NCBI GenBank assembly: GCA_016748015.1
Contig: JAAOMT010000785.1
Coordinates: forward strand, 4,426 to 68,425
Direction: 5' to 3'
DNA from: Geosiphon pyriformis
Lineage: Eukaryota; Glomeromycota; Glomeromycetes; Archaeosporales; Geosiphonaceae
DNA length: 64,000 nucleotides
Shown here: piece by piece, positions 13,058-25,641 of the stretch
Layout of the letters: every line of letters starts with the position of its first letter
Numbering within the stretch: the first letter of the stretch is position 1
Notes under the pieces: generated by a model
What the model was told of the DNA's origin: nothing
Databases searched by the model: none
The model's input: only the letters and a program-made list of their open reading frames with translations
Program-made: the position numbers and the translations under genes

Positions 13058-14065
13058 CAATCACGTTCCTAATTTTCCCGCTGTGCCAATTGAATTGATG
13101 AGTTTGAAATTGAAAAAGATTGAAAGAGAATGATGACTATAAGTACAAGAATACTAGTGTATAATTCCGGAAAATAATTTATAGAAAAATTGATTTTATC
13201 ATTGATTCACTAAATTAAAAAAATATCTTTTTTAAAAAATTAGAAAAATATCTATTTTTTACCGAATTAGTTTGTGCAGTTTTTATCATCACGATGTCAA
13301 ATTTTCACTTTTTACTTTTATTGACTCCACAAAAATAACACTCAACTAACTAACCTGATAGGGTATGAAAGGTATGTATGTAATGGGGGACATATAAAAA
13401 ATTACACGCGTTTAAATTTTTTCAAATCAAAAAACCCTTACATAAAGGATTGCAAACATTTTCAATTTCACATTATCTTTTACCAAATTATAAAAGCAAA
13501 CAGTTTGCTCACCTGTTTTTTTTTTTTTTTTTACCCCGCTAGAAACTTTCTATATTGTGTTGTCATCAACTGTAAAACAAACAACCCAACAAACAAATAG
13601 ATCCATATATATATATTACGTGGAGATTGGACATCATAATTTGATAAAGCAATTTCAAGCGTCGACAATATCTTGTGCTATAAAAAAAAAAAAAAAATTT
13701 CCTTCAAAAGTTCATTTTTAAAAATAGATTGCAACACACATTTTATAAAGTTAAATAAAAACTAACTCCTACTTTAAAAATTTTCTATTTCCACCATTTA
13801 ACTGATCAAAAAACTCGTCGCTAACTTTTTAATCTTGATTTTCATTATTCCTTTATTCCAAAGATCTTTCAGAAGCATTCTTTGGTTAAAATATAAAATA
13901 AGCCCTTCAACTCTTGATTGGACTACCGAGCAAAATAAAATAGTCTAATATTATATCGTTTCTATAATTTCATCTCATTCGAAACGTATCTTTATTATCA
14001 CCGCTTCAATTCAGTTTCTCTTGCTGGTGAAAGGAGTAAATATCTGGCTATTGGTTCATGAAAAA

Positions 14066-14482
14066 ATGGGTTGGGAATTAGTTAAAACCTTGGGTTCATT
14101 ATTTTCAAACGATCACAATACCACTGAATCAAACAATCAACTCAAAAAGACAACAGCGTCGAAAAAAATTCGTCCAAAACTTTTAAAAGTCGAAAAAATT
14201 AATCTAACTGGGGTATCTTCGTCTCAATCCAATGAAAGATATCAAAGTCAATATACCAATCAAATTCACACAACCAGCACGTTATCGTTGAATAATCCCG
14301 CGTCACCTCATATACATCAAAATGAAATTGACACTGGTGAATTTTTATTTTTACAACTTCCAGAAGAGGTTAAACTGATACTGGAAAAGATAAGAGAAAT
14401 TCAAAGGACAGACATTGACAAAAATATCATAGAAAGCGAGAATCAGGTAAGCGTCGCTAGGATCTATTGCAAAGATTTCTAT

Positions 14483-14528
<46 letters not shown>

Positions 14529-17500
14529 GTAATACGATTTGAATATTAACCCATTGTTTGGCATTTAGAGCTCATTTGCTACCTTGGAATCGGCTCTAAT
14601 GTCTATTCTAATTTTGGTACCAACATTGCTCTTGACGAATTCTAATCAACAATCCAATTCAGACAATGATCCACCCTCATTTGTTTATTCTGACAAAATT
14701 GAAGAAAATTATGGGCCCCAAAAAAACATTTCCGTTTATTTTTCCGATTCTGTAAACCATCATCATGAATTCGTTCATACTTCTTCCCTATCACCTTCAA
14801 CAATTTCAAATTCTTCAGTGCACAACGTTCCACCCCAACCATCTCCATCTCCATCTCCATCTCCAATCTCATCAAAATCATCATATTTAGTTAAAATATT
14901 AGGAGCGTCGACCCTCCTGATTTCAATAATTCACACAATTCTCACCCATTATAATGAATTAATCCTAATTAATATAGTTGACCCTTTAAAACTTGAAGAA
15001 TATAATTTATTGACAGAGTGCGTCGAAGCGAAAGCTGATGCGATATTGAAAGCTGTTCAAATGATAAAAGATCAATCAAGTATAGAAAAATCAAGCTCAA
15101 ATGGACAGGTATATTTTATGGAAATTTTTTATCTTGATATGAAAATTTTTAACTAAAAAAAAAAATTCAAAATTCAATAGACCCTATACCAATCATTGGT
15201 AACGCATTCGGATGAGCTTGTTGATGCTTTAACTATGTTTATGGATTTTGTGAAACGTAGGTGTTTTAATCAGATTTCTTGATTTTTTGCACGAATTAGA
15301 CTAATAAAATTTTTCGGAATTTCCAACTCAGGCGAGTCGCCATTACACGTCAATTTTTTGGAATCCAATGATGAACTTCCAAAGTAAGGAAAAAATTTTG
15401 GATATTTTCGTTTCATCAATTCTGATTAAATATATATATATAATTAAAACCATTTACATTTTCGGCGAAAATTCAGAAAAAAGTTTAATTCATGTGAGTT
15501 CACTATGCATTTTGATCTATTCAAATTTATGTCTTGCTCATTTTTAATTATCAAATTTCATTTATCGATTTCAGTTAGAAAAAAAGTTTTACAAAGAATC
15601 AAAATCCTTAAACAAACGAGTTCCCCGCTTGCATCGCCAAAATCTTTTGACTCTAGCACTAACAACAATCTAGAAAATCAACCTGATTATTTTGACTCAT
15701 GTCATCATCTTCCATTGAACAACAGGGCTAGTATTGCACATGTGTTTTCCAATACACGACGAAAGGTGAGTCTAAATATTATATGGGGGAAAATTTGAAC
15801 ACATTTAAATTTCAAAAAACTTTCCAATTACTTAGAGAACTTCGAGTTTTAATTCGGACACCTCCGATGGGTCCAACATTTCAACTTCCTCGTCTCGCAC
15901 ACTTCCTGTTAGTTTTGCTCCCCGGACAAACAAGAATCAACTTGGCGCTAATCTCAAAAAGTCAACACGTCGAAGACCTTTTCCACCACTCCGAATCCAA
16001 ACTTCGTTGAGTATTCCTGTAGACTTGTGTTCAAGTGCACCACCAAAACTGGACGATATACCAGGTTTGACAGCTAATTTGAAAAAAGAACCTGGGAATT
16101 TTGAAAATATGATAATATCAGACCAAGCCAATTCTCATGAAGAGCAAGAACTACCTATTTGGAGAACTTTTACAAACTCCCCCCAAAAAATGACACCCAC
16201 AAATTCAAAGTTTAGAGAACAATTAGATGGTGTCCCGCCCAGAATGCCTGGGCTCCCATGGTTAGGTAGGCTATTGAAAATTTAAAATTAAAAAGGAATT
16301 GGGAATTGGGAAATTTCTCACCACCAATACCTCCTCCTTAATGATTTCAGGTAGTAATCGTCGTCGTTTATCTGATTTATCATCAACGGGGATTCCAAAT
16401 TCACCCAAAGATTTTTATAATCATGGAAACCGAAGCGCCAAATCAACCTTAAGCGCCGTAGAAACTTCACGGCGAAGCAGCAAGAGCAGTTTTGAGGAAT
16501 ACAAAAACTCAACTCCAAAGGATCAAGAATCCCGTCGCCTTTCAAACTCGAGTATCAAGTCATACTTTCTCAAACATGTTCATTCTACCCATAAAAAAAA
16601 AGTTAAAGAAGACAAAAAATCAAAAAGTTTTTGGCCAGTCAATGAATCCAAGCTTGATTCACCCGACAAATCCGAATTTCCACACTATGATCGAAGCTCC
16701 CCAACGAGTAGTCATAAATCAAATCGAATATTCTCTTTTGTTGGAAAGCGTCCAAAATCGCTTCATAAAATTAGCAGCGAGTCAGACTTGAGAATAACGA
16801 AAAAAAAATGGGCAGATCGTGAAATTTCAGATACAACTTTGTCACCTCATGTAGAAGATGCTCAGGAAGAGCCTTCTACCAGTCTAAACCCGTCTTATCA
16901 ATCGTCAGATGTCAACAACAATGTGAGCGAAAATGGAAATTTACGTGAAAATCTCTTTCATAAATTGGTAAAAAAGAAAAGGTAATATCTGATATACATT
17001 TTATGAGAATGGCTACAACAACGATAATGAATTCAATGCGGAATAAATGTCCTAAACTTTTTAAATATTCTAGCTCTATCACCAGCCTACATGTACAGAA
17101 AAAGCTGAGTGCGTCTTCCTTATTGAAGGCACCAAGTTTATTTTCTTCCTCTCAAAATGTAAGTACTTGAACACAATACTTTACTTGTCACTTTCTCTAT
17201 GACTTTGAAGTAATCCAAAATGACAAAATTTTAATATCTTGCGTTTGCCTAAATCCTTTTAAAGCGTTCTTCGGCAGAATTTTCAGAACTCGATGGCGCT
17301 GAACTTTTAAAATATTGTAAAGAGAATAGCAAAGAAGGCTTACAGTTGGATATTATCGACAAAAGGTAAAATTAAATTTGTTAATATTTTTTATTTTACG
17401 GATTTTATCTTAAAGAATTCTTCTCTTTCAGAGCACAAGTTGTGAGCGGCACAGTTGAAAATCTTATAACTTGGATGGTACAAGAAAATAGCCAAGGTAT

Positions 17501-19009
17501 GCAAAACCATCGGCGATTAATGTTTTGACTTTCCTATGCACGCATGGCTTCCTAATTTTTGATTATAATCGACATTAGACCTTGAATTTATTGATTGTTT
17601 TATACTTTGTCACGTGTTCTTTATGGATACCAATGACTTTCTGGAAAATTTGATCTTGCGATTTCATCTCGACATATCGGACGAAAAATTGCTAAATGCT
17701 CAGAATTATGTTCAAATGAAGTAAGTTGTTAATTTTACCTAAATTTTTAATTTGAAATAGCAATAATGGAATATTTATTTGTTCTATACATAAAATTTTC
17801 CTCAAGCGTGCTGACTATTCTTCATCGTTGGGTGAGCATCCAACCCGACAACTTTCGTGATGAGGTCCTTTGCGAAAGCCTGGAAAATTTTTTGGTGGAT
17901 GATGTTAAAAATGCCGGCTTCTTGGCTGAAGCAGACCAAATAGCGGTAATGTTAAAGGATTATTTGGTTCAAGAGACCGAGAACTCTTTGCCCACTCTTT
18001 CCGAAAATGACGGCGAAAATCACCACCTTTCATCTCCTTCCAATCTGCTCGACAATACTTCATTATTGGATTTTAATTCAAAAGATATTGCAAAACATCT
18101 TACCATGATGGATTTCAAACTGTTTCAGTCTATTCAACTTTCTCAATATATCTCTGGTTTTCTTCTGAAAAGGCAAAAGATCGAAAGCGGCGAAGAAATA
18201 AACAAATGCGAGGAGAGTCCGATGGATGAATTCACAAGGAGGGCGAATAGGATATCACATTGGGTGGCTACAGAGATATGCAGGCTTAAATATGTTAAAG
18301 GGCGAAAAAGTTTGGTACAAAAGTTTATTGAGATCGCAAAGGTTTGTGCCTAGGAGATTTCTGTTTTGTTTTTTGAAAAAAAAAAAAGCTTCTCGAATAT
18401 ATTTTGATTTTGGCTCTAATTATCATGATAAAATAGTATTGTCGGGACTGGAATAATTTTAACACGGCTATGTTCATCGTACTTGGTCTTAACTCACTGC
18501 CAGTGAGAAGGTTACTTCAAACATGGGAATTGGTTCCTAATAGGGATATCGCCACTATGCACAGTATTGAAGCATTACTTGACAACTCCTCAAATATGAA
18601 CACCTATCGGTCAGCCTTGGGAAAGGCAAAGGCTCCCGTAATACCTTTCTTGCCTCTTTTCTTAAAAGACCTGGTGTTTCTATTTGAGGGAAATCCAACA
18701 TGGAAAGACGCAAATAGCTCACAACCTATGGTCAATATGGAAAAGTTTCATCTTTTGACTCGTCACACACAAAAAATTAAACATCACGCATCGGAAGAGT
18801 ATCATTTTGAAACAACGTTTGATGATAAAACTTCTCCAGGCAGCCCTAGCCCATTCAGCGTGGTTTACACGAGTGTACCTCACCTAATCGGTCAAGAAAT
18901 TGAACAACGAATTTTAATTGCCGCTGGTGATGCATTTGGTAATGGAGTGCAAATTAGTGACGCTGGAGAAACTCAACTGTGTGAACTATCGAAGCAAGCA
19001 GAACCATGA
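14066..19009 (+). CDS. Ras guanine-nucleotide exchange factor (REM + CDC25), 14 exons
   Basis: Exons: 14066-14446, 14569-15108, 15181-15256, 15332-15383, 15477-15493, 15575-15765, 15836-16265, 16351-16981, 17074-17158, 17265-17365, 17432-17496, 17579-17720, 17807-18341, 18437-19009. All introns are GT-AG and phases close to 1272 aa. Residues about 825-957 match the RasGEF N-terminal (REM) domain (VVSGTVENLITWMV, later ILHRWVSIQPDNF). Residues about 989-1260 match the catalytic CDC25 domain (DIAKHLTMMDFKLFQSI; ISHWVATEICRLK; NNFNTAMFIVLGLNSLPVRR). It should load GTP onto a Ras-family GTPase. The long N-terminal part is Ser/Asn/Lys-rich, probably disordered, with short hydrophobic stretches. 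Start is the first in-frame ATG. Exon 5 is a 17-nt microexon; skipping it gives a stop. No SH3 or other extra domain was seen. Confidence 0.88.
14484..14528. repeat. (TAA)n microsatellite in RasGEF intron 1
   Basis: About fifteen tandem TAA triplets just downstream of the exon 1 donor site. Confidence 0.9.
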
Positions 19010-20366
19010 ACTTTATTATGGATAGCGAACATTTTTCACTAGGAAGTCTAGCCTGTGTAATAGTACTCTACATTGTACCATAGTTTATGTCAGATAGGGC
19101 AAATACCTCAGAAACTTTATCATTATTAACAAAATAAAATTCAATATTTTCTTTGAATCTATTTAGAATCCTCTCCCCCAAAAATAGATTTCTTCGAATT
19201 ATTATATTAAATCATTACATAAATTTTAAAACATCCCATCAAAGTGTTGTTTAGCATTAAATAAAGATTTGTCACTATTTCCAATTGTGGATATTTAAAA
19301 TATCAAAACAATTTTTTAATATGTTCATTTTATAGATAGTTCGCTCTACGACTTTTTGAGCATAAAAAGAGAGGGCATCAGTTATACTCAAAGACATGAC
19401 GTCCAATAACAGTAGCTCATAAAAGAGTTCAGTGGTTCAAATTCAGGATTCCAATAAAAATATGTTATAAGTTGAAACAATGAATAATCCATGTTTTCAA
19501 AGATAGAATTTTAATGAGGGCTGCTGAAATTTTTTATAGATACTAAAGGTTTCAGAATTTAAGACGATACAAGTAATGTGCCTTTTTATTATTATTTTTT
19601 GGTGAGATTCTAAAAACTGAGCCTGAATCAATTAGGCTTGAAACAAATCTCACGTTATATGAATCACTTGCACCTTTTGAAATACAATTTTTTAAAATAT
19701 TTATAGACTACAAGGTTTTTTTTAATTTAGCAAACAATTATCGTGTATGAATAAACATCCTAATTCGAAAATAATGAATTGTTTGTCAAATGGATCTCTC
19801 ATGTGTCTTCATAACCTAAAACTGTTGTCAACTTTGTGCCGTTAAAAAACTGGCCTTTTTCGACCTTTTGGTTTCTTTTAAAAATCTCTCATGATCATAT
19901 TTAGCTTGGTCATTTGCATGAAATGGCTGGTTATTGAATATATATGGTAATCACTTGAGAATAAATTTTCTAAATAATTATAAAAACAGAAGGTAAACTA
20001 GTTAAAAAAAATCTTGGAACATAATTTAGAATGTATCCGTACGAGCTAAAAAAAAAAAAAAAAAAAGATTGTATACATCATATTGTATGTATATTGATTA
20101 ATTATGACACATTTGATTGTGAGAAATATTGGTGGCCCAGTCACAGCCAGTTAGGCAATATTACCTCACAAGATCGTCATCGGCTGATCACAATTGTGAC
20201 CACAAAAAATCAAGATAATAATTATTAAAAAATAAATTGTTTTTTATTGTTAACGTAAATCATAAAATTTGGAGGGGAGCGATCAAGAAAAATATAAAGT
20301 AATGACCTTTTAGAAAATGTCACTTACCAAATCTCTTAACATTTCTCTATTTCAATCTTAAAAAAC
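19010..20366. other. Intergenic between RasGEF and WGR gene
   Basis: AT-rich 3' flank and promoter DNA. A poly-A tract lies near 20048-20066. No gene is recognised. Confidence 0.5.
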
Positions 20367-20936
20367 ATGCACTCATCAAAGAAAAACTCCCCGTTAGCAT
20401 CATCCACAGAATTTTCTCGATTTTCTCAAATTTTGCCAATGCCTAAAAGTACAACATGGCCAAAAACAAGCCACGGGTATCTTAAACCGGGTAAATCCTC
20501 TACGCTGGTCACACTGGAACAAAAATTATTAAAAAAAATCGCCATGTTGAAACAGTCTTCTGTAAATTACATGGGAAAAACCATTGGTTCCCAACAAACC
20601 TCATTTTATTCACAACCTCATTCAAAATCTTCATCTTTTAAAAGTAATAAACTACCTCACTTAAAACAAGAGCTTAATAAACCGACAAATAACTCTCACA
20701 AACCAAAATCTCATTTCTCGTCTGGCTTTTTTAAGACTGAAATGAGATTCTGGCAATTTTGGATTGAATCAAAGGTTATCACATATGTACGTTATGGGAT
20801 GATTCAACCGGATGGAAGGCTTAAAGAACGAGCGGTACAAAAGCAACACCATTCAAATGGGACGGATGCCAGAAGTTTTATTGAAAATCTAATTGATAAG
20901 AAAATTAAATCTGGGTATGAGGGATGGATGAGGTGA
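20367..20936 (+). CDS. Stand-alone WGR-domain protein
   Basis: A single-exon 189-aa frame from ATG 20367. Residues about 128-189 fit the WGR domain: an aromatic start (FWQFWIES), the core YVRYGMIQPDGR in place of the usual WGR-x-G core, a helix (ARSFIENLIDKKIK) and the closing SGYEGW. WGR domains bind nucleic acid or DNA ends and usually sit beside PARP catalytic domains or in bacterial regulators. Here no PARP domain is present. The N-terminal 120 residues are Ser/Lys/Pro-rich, basic and probably disordered, with a LEQKLLKKIAMLKQ segment that could form a short helix. There is no intron. Its role is unknown; binding of nucleic acid is inference. It lies about 1.4 kb downstream of the RasGEF gene on the same strand. 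Confidence 0.7.
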   Translation: MHSSKKNSPLASSTEFSRFSQILPMPKSTTWPKTSHGYLKPGKSSTLVTLEQKLLKKIAMLKQSSVNYMGKTIGSQQTSFYSQPHSKSSSFKSNKLPHLKQELNKPTNNSHKPKSHFSSGFFKTEMRFWQFWIESKVITYVRYGMIQPDGRLKERAVQKQHHSNGTDARSFIENLIDKKIKSGYEGWMR

Positions 20937-23232
20937 TAATGTTAATAAAAAGCCATCTTCAATTGTATATAAAGTATTTTTTATTTATTTGTACGGAACT
21001 ATTCACAGACTGTGATAGTACGAAATTCCTTATGTGTCTCAAAAAATGAGAATAAAAATTCCTTTACAATATTTTCTCTATTGAAGTAGAAAAGTAAAAT
21101 AATATGTATTTAGGAGTGTGTGAGCTATAATTGATATCGTAAGGTTTTTGAGTCCGCCAATCGGTCTAGTGATGTGACTCGAGGTACAGATCTAAAGTGT
21201 TAAAAAGGATAAGCGGCTCAGTTGAATGTTAGATTTCGAATAGAAAATAAAATTTCAATTATGGGAAGCCATTGTACTGATCTGATTCAAAAATTGTTGA
21301 TTTGATAATGACATTCTGATAAGAGAGAGACAGCTGAATCACAATATCTGGTTTTTATTGTAAGCCTTCAAGTGTAAACATCCCACCACACGAGCAACCT
21401 GCTATTAATCTTTAATTTTTATATTTTGCTAAAGTTAGTCAACATGGATATCAATTATTTTATGTTTGGCATTAAAAAATTCAAAAGTATATTTTTAAAA
21501 TAATATTTAATTGATAAATAACGAATACTAAAACTTTGAAGATAATTTTCGAATTTTTAGTTATATTTAGATTAACTTGACAAAAAAACTTTCCGGTTTC
21601 GTCTATTCCTAATAAAGGAGTGGGAAATTTCAAAACAGCTCTGATTTAATAAGGAATCTTCAATAGTACTTTTTGAGAAACCAAATAACCCTTTTTGTGA
21701 CAACAATCAATTTAAGCATAAGTTTTTAGTTTCAAAAAAAAAAAGAAAGTTTTATTCAAATTAATCTTTATGATTAATATAAAACTTATAAAAAATGCTA
21801 GTAATTTCAAAAAAAATGAATAAATGTTTTAAAAAAATAATTTAATAAAGTTTTAACCATGAATTTATAGCTATATATTTTTTTTTATGGTTTAATAGGT
21901 TTTCTCACAAAATTAAAGATTTATAATTTAATAAATAATCTTTTTAAGTTATTAATTAAATATATACATTTAAATAAATAATAATAATAATAATAAATTA
22001 TCAAATTGCATAAAAAAAAAACAAATAAACATTTACCAATAAAAGAATGTTTGTTGTAAACTTTTTTAGAAATTAAAAATGAATTTCACCAATAATATTA
22101 ACTTTAATTAAAATATCCCAAATATATAACGATTAAAATAATAAAATTTTAATAATTATATTATAAGATAGAGGAAATGATAAAAATTTTGATGAGGAAT
22201 TTATGTTTCAGGTTTTATTGTTTTAAAAAACCAGGTTGTAGTTAAAAGTTTGACACAAATTTACTTAATTAATTTAACAATATTATTAATTTATAAGACA
22301 AAATGTGAAGTTAGGAATCAAAATGCAACCTTTTGAAAGTTATTCATAAAGTTTAATATAAATGTGGAAAAAAAATTACCATTTTTAACAAAAATAAATA
22401 TTTCTCAATATTAAATAATTAATTCAGTTCAAAGTTTTAAATTTATAAATTCATAAATCAAAATTTATGTTTCTTGGTTAAACTGATTCATGAAAATGGA
22501 CAGACCATAAAAAAAATTAATTTATGTGCCTATTTCAATTCAACACATTACAGCAAAAAAGTTGAATCTGAGATTATAAAAAATACATCTTTTTAATAGA
22601 GGGTTTGATTAATTTTTTAACAATGTAATTTAATTGAGGACTTAGAGTCTCTTATCGTTATATTTATTAAGTGCTAAAAAACTAAAAGTACTGTTTGTTT
22701 GAGACTTGATACAGTGCAAACTGTCAAATAAAAATTAATAGCAACTGATCTTAACCGAACTGAAAATTTAAATCATTAGTAAGCATATTCTTATCATTTT
22801 CCCAAAGGTTAATACTTATGCAGATAATATCAGCACAATTATAATAAACTTATTTTTTTTGAGAATCTTTTATCACGAGTTATTAGAAGTTCCGATAAAA
22901 ATAATATCATAGCATGGGTCCCAGCTAGCCTATTGGGAAATTATTTGAGATTACCATAATTTAAGCTTTTGCAGAATCAAATATTGAAAATCTATATTTT
23001 TTAAATCAAGGAATTTTTTAAAATGATTCCATCAGTTGAAGTCAAATATTAAGAAAAATGTTTTTGCCGTTAGGTTTATAGAGTTCCTCAAATTTTAAAA
23101 GAATTCAAAGATATTCGAAAAACTAAAGGATCTTATAGCTTTTTTTTTCTTCATGATGTAGCACAAGCTCATTAGGAGCTAATTTAAAATGAATGTTGCT
23201 TCAAAGATTCCCCATTCAATGAGATAGAACCT
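20937..23232. other. AT-rich intergenic region
   Basis: No gene is supportable. It is extremely AT-rich from about 21.4 kb on, with a short AAT run near 21977-21994. Confidence 0.5.
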
Positions 23233-25186
23233 GATATTTAACCTAGAATTCGCGGAATTTGATCCGGCTACTCCTATTGCGAAAGGTGCCTATGCTGACG
23301 TTTCATATTGTACTTGGGAATCAAAACCCATCAAGGTTGAATTTAAAAGACTTTTCAGCTAGCTCATCGCACAAAGAGACAAAAGAAATTTCAAGCGTGA
23401 GGTATTGTTTAGAGAAATATTCAATCCTTCTACCTTTAATTCCCATTTAAAATATCGAAATATCTTCTTTCAAGGTAGAACTTTTACATAAATTGGGTAA
23501 TTGAGAGAACCCATATATCACGCAATTTTTGGGTTTGATAAAAGGTTTGAAACAAAATTTCTTTTGGTCTAGTTTTCAAAATAGATAGGATTGGGTTATG
23601 AATTATTCCAGGTTTTAACGGAGATTATATTCTTGTATTATAATACGCAAGTGGAGGTACTCTTCAAAAGAATCATTTTGAATTGCTTGGAGTTAGAAAG
23701 AAAATTGAGCTAGCGAAAAACACAATCGATGCTATAACATATTTGCATGAAAACAAGATATTTAATAGGGATTTGATAGGTCATTTTATTTAAAAACTGA
23801 AACTCTTTTAAAGTTAATAAATTGTGAATCAAAGATATTTTTTATATTTAAGCATTCAAAATATGGGTCTCATACATAATAAAAAAAAGCGATTTTAGCG
23901 GATTTTGGACTATCCAAGTCAGAAAACGATATGATTTCATCAGCCAAGTCTTTGGATTAATTTCGTATATAGACCCAATTCGTTGGAACAACGAAACATA
24001 TAGATATACCACAGCATCCGATATTTATTCTTTGGGTGTTTTCCTTTGGGAAATTGCAAACAGCCACCGTTTAAGAACCCTTCGAGAGATCCCACATTGG
24101 CTGGCGAAATTGCAGATGGGAAAAGAGAATGTTTTGTAGAGATTTTCAGCACTGAACTAAGCTTGCCTTCTCATCCATTAAATTTTTCATATGCCCAGCT
24201 TTATGGAAAATGCTGGTCAGGTATCACCAAAAGTAAAATTGATTTCCTTAAATATTGAAAATTATATATTTTAGAATGATTGATATTGAATTCATATTTA
24301 TTAAAATGATATAAAAATAGAACGTCTGACGATTATTAATGTTCAACAAGAATTTGACGAGGATTTAGAGATTAGCAATTTTACAGAGGTGTGTATTGCT
24401 AGCAAACAAGGTGACGAGTCACAACATGATTCGGGTTTCTCATATCATGATGGGGAAAAGAGACAATCAAATTGGGAAACCTTGAAGTGCTATCAAGCTG
24501 CTGCTGAACAAGGTGATACAATTGCGCAAACCAATTCTGTGTAATATGTATTATTATGGCCAAGGAGTTGAGGAATCGAATGAGGAAGTTATGAAGTGAG
24601 ATAAGACTGCTGCTGAACAAGGTTATGCAATTGCAAAATACACTTTGGGTCTTATGTATAAAATGGGCGAGGAGTTGAGCAATCGAATGAGGAGGCTGTG
24701 AAGTGGTATCGGGCTGCCGCTGAAAAAGGCAATGCAACTTCGCAAAAAAATTTAGCCAATATGTATTTGGATGGCCAAGGAGTTGAGCAATCTAATGAGG
24801 AAGCTGTGAAGTGGTTTCGGGCTGCTGCTAAACAAGATCATGTGACGTCCCAATACAATTTAGGTATTATGTATTTGAATGGCCGTGAAAAAATCTAATG
24901 AGAAAGCTGTGAAGTGGTATCGGGCTGCTGCCGAACATGGTTGTAAAGAAAAGCAAACAAATCTGGGCAATATGCATTTGAAAGAACGGAAGAGGAAGCC
25001 GTAAAGTGCTATCGGGCTGCTGCTGAACAAGATTATGCAATTGCACAATATAATCTGATTAAGTGGTATCAGTGTGCTGCCCATAAAATCTCAGTAATAT
25101 GTATAAAAGTGGCCAAGGAGTTGAGCAAGCGAATCAAGAAGTCTTGAAGTGGTTTCGGGCTGCTGAACAAGATTTTTTTAGGCTAA
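23233..25186 (+). pseudogene. Decayed TKL kinase-Sel1 repeat gene, copy A
   Basis: The frame pieces read as a kinase followed by Sel1-like repeats. A glycine-loop-like AKGAYADVSY lies near 23275-23310 and a VEFKRL segment shows the beta-3 lysine. Then come LHENKIFNRDL (HRD changed to NRD), LADFGLSKSE with the DFG motif, and SDIYSLGVFLWEIANS. After an intron near 24236-24312, about six Sel1 units follow (for example GVEQSNEEAVKWYRAAAEKG). In-frame stops occur after KRLFS (near 23360), at the codon before YASGG, and within the Sel1 part, along with several frameshifts. A private 4-base deletion follows the ANSH segment near 24063. Glomeromycotina have many such kinase-Sel1 genes. The 3' end runs into the N gap. 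It is not expected to be functional. Confidence 0.8.
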
Positions 25187-25641
25187 NNNNNNNNNNNNNN
25201 NNNNNNNNNNNNNNNNNNNNNNNNNNNNNNNNNNNNNNNNNNNNNNNNNNNNNNNNNNNNNNNNNNNNNNNNNNNNNNNNNNNNNNNNNNNNNNNNNNNN
25301 NNNNNNNNNNNNNNNNNNNNNNNNNNNNNNNNNNNNNNNNNNNNNNNNNNNNNNNNNNNNNNNNNNNNNNNNNNNNNNNNNNNNNNNNNNNNNNNNNNNN
25401 NNNNNNNNNNNNNNNNNNNNNNNNNNNNNNNNNNNNNNNNNNNNNNNNNNNNNNNNNNNNNNNNNNNNNNNNNNNNNNNNNNNNNNNNNNNNNNNNNNNN
25501 NNNNNNNNNNNNNNNNNNNNNNNNNNNNNNNNNNNNNNNNNNNNNNNNNNNNNNNNNNNNNNNNNNNNNNNNNNNNNNNNNNNNNNNNNNNNNNNNNNNN
25601 NNNNNNNNNNNNNNNNNNNNNNNNNNNNNNNNNNNNNNNNN
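25187..25641. other. Assembly gap (455 N)
   Basis: A run of N between the Sel1 tail of pseudogene copy A and kinase 2 copy A. The flanks are the same as those of the gap at 60745-61178, so the same sequence failed to assemble in both arms, probably because it is repetitive. Confidence 0.98.

Larger units (their letters stand above)
9552..14065. other. AT-rich intergenic with microsatellites
   Basis: No gene is supportable in these 4.5 kb. They contain several simple repeats: a GCAA/AAGC tetranucleotide run near 9863-9890, TTC repeats near 11499-11525, and mixed CAT/CTT repeats near 12999-13057. A polypyrimidine tract lies near 13517-13533. The last few hundred bases are the RasGEF promoter and 5' UTR. 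Confidence 0.5.

Noticed and set aside
12851-13072. 73-codon frame with Ile/Phe runs, and the opposite-strand Asp/Glu runs
   Set aside because: The runs are translations of a CAT/CTT microsatellite and the frames close immediately outside it.
24399-25084. Minus-strand frames of 74-112 codons over the Sel1 region, repeated at 61281-61969
   Set aside because: They are antisense shadows of the Sel1 repeats.
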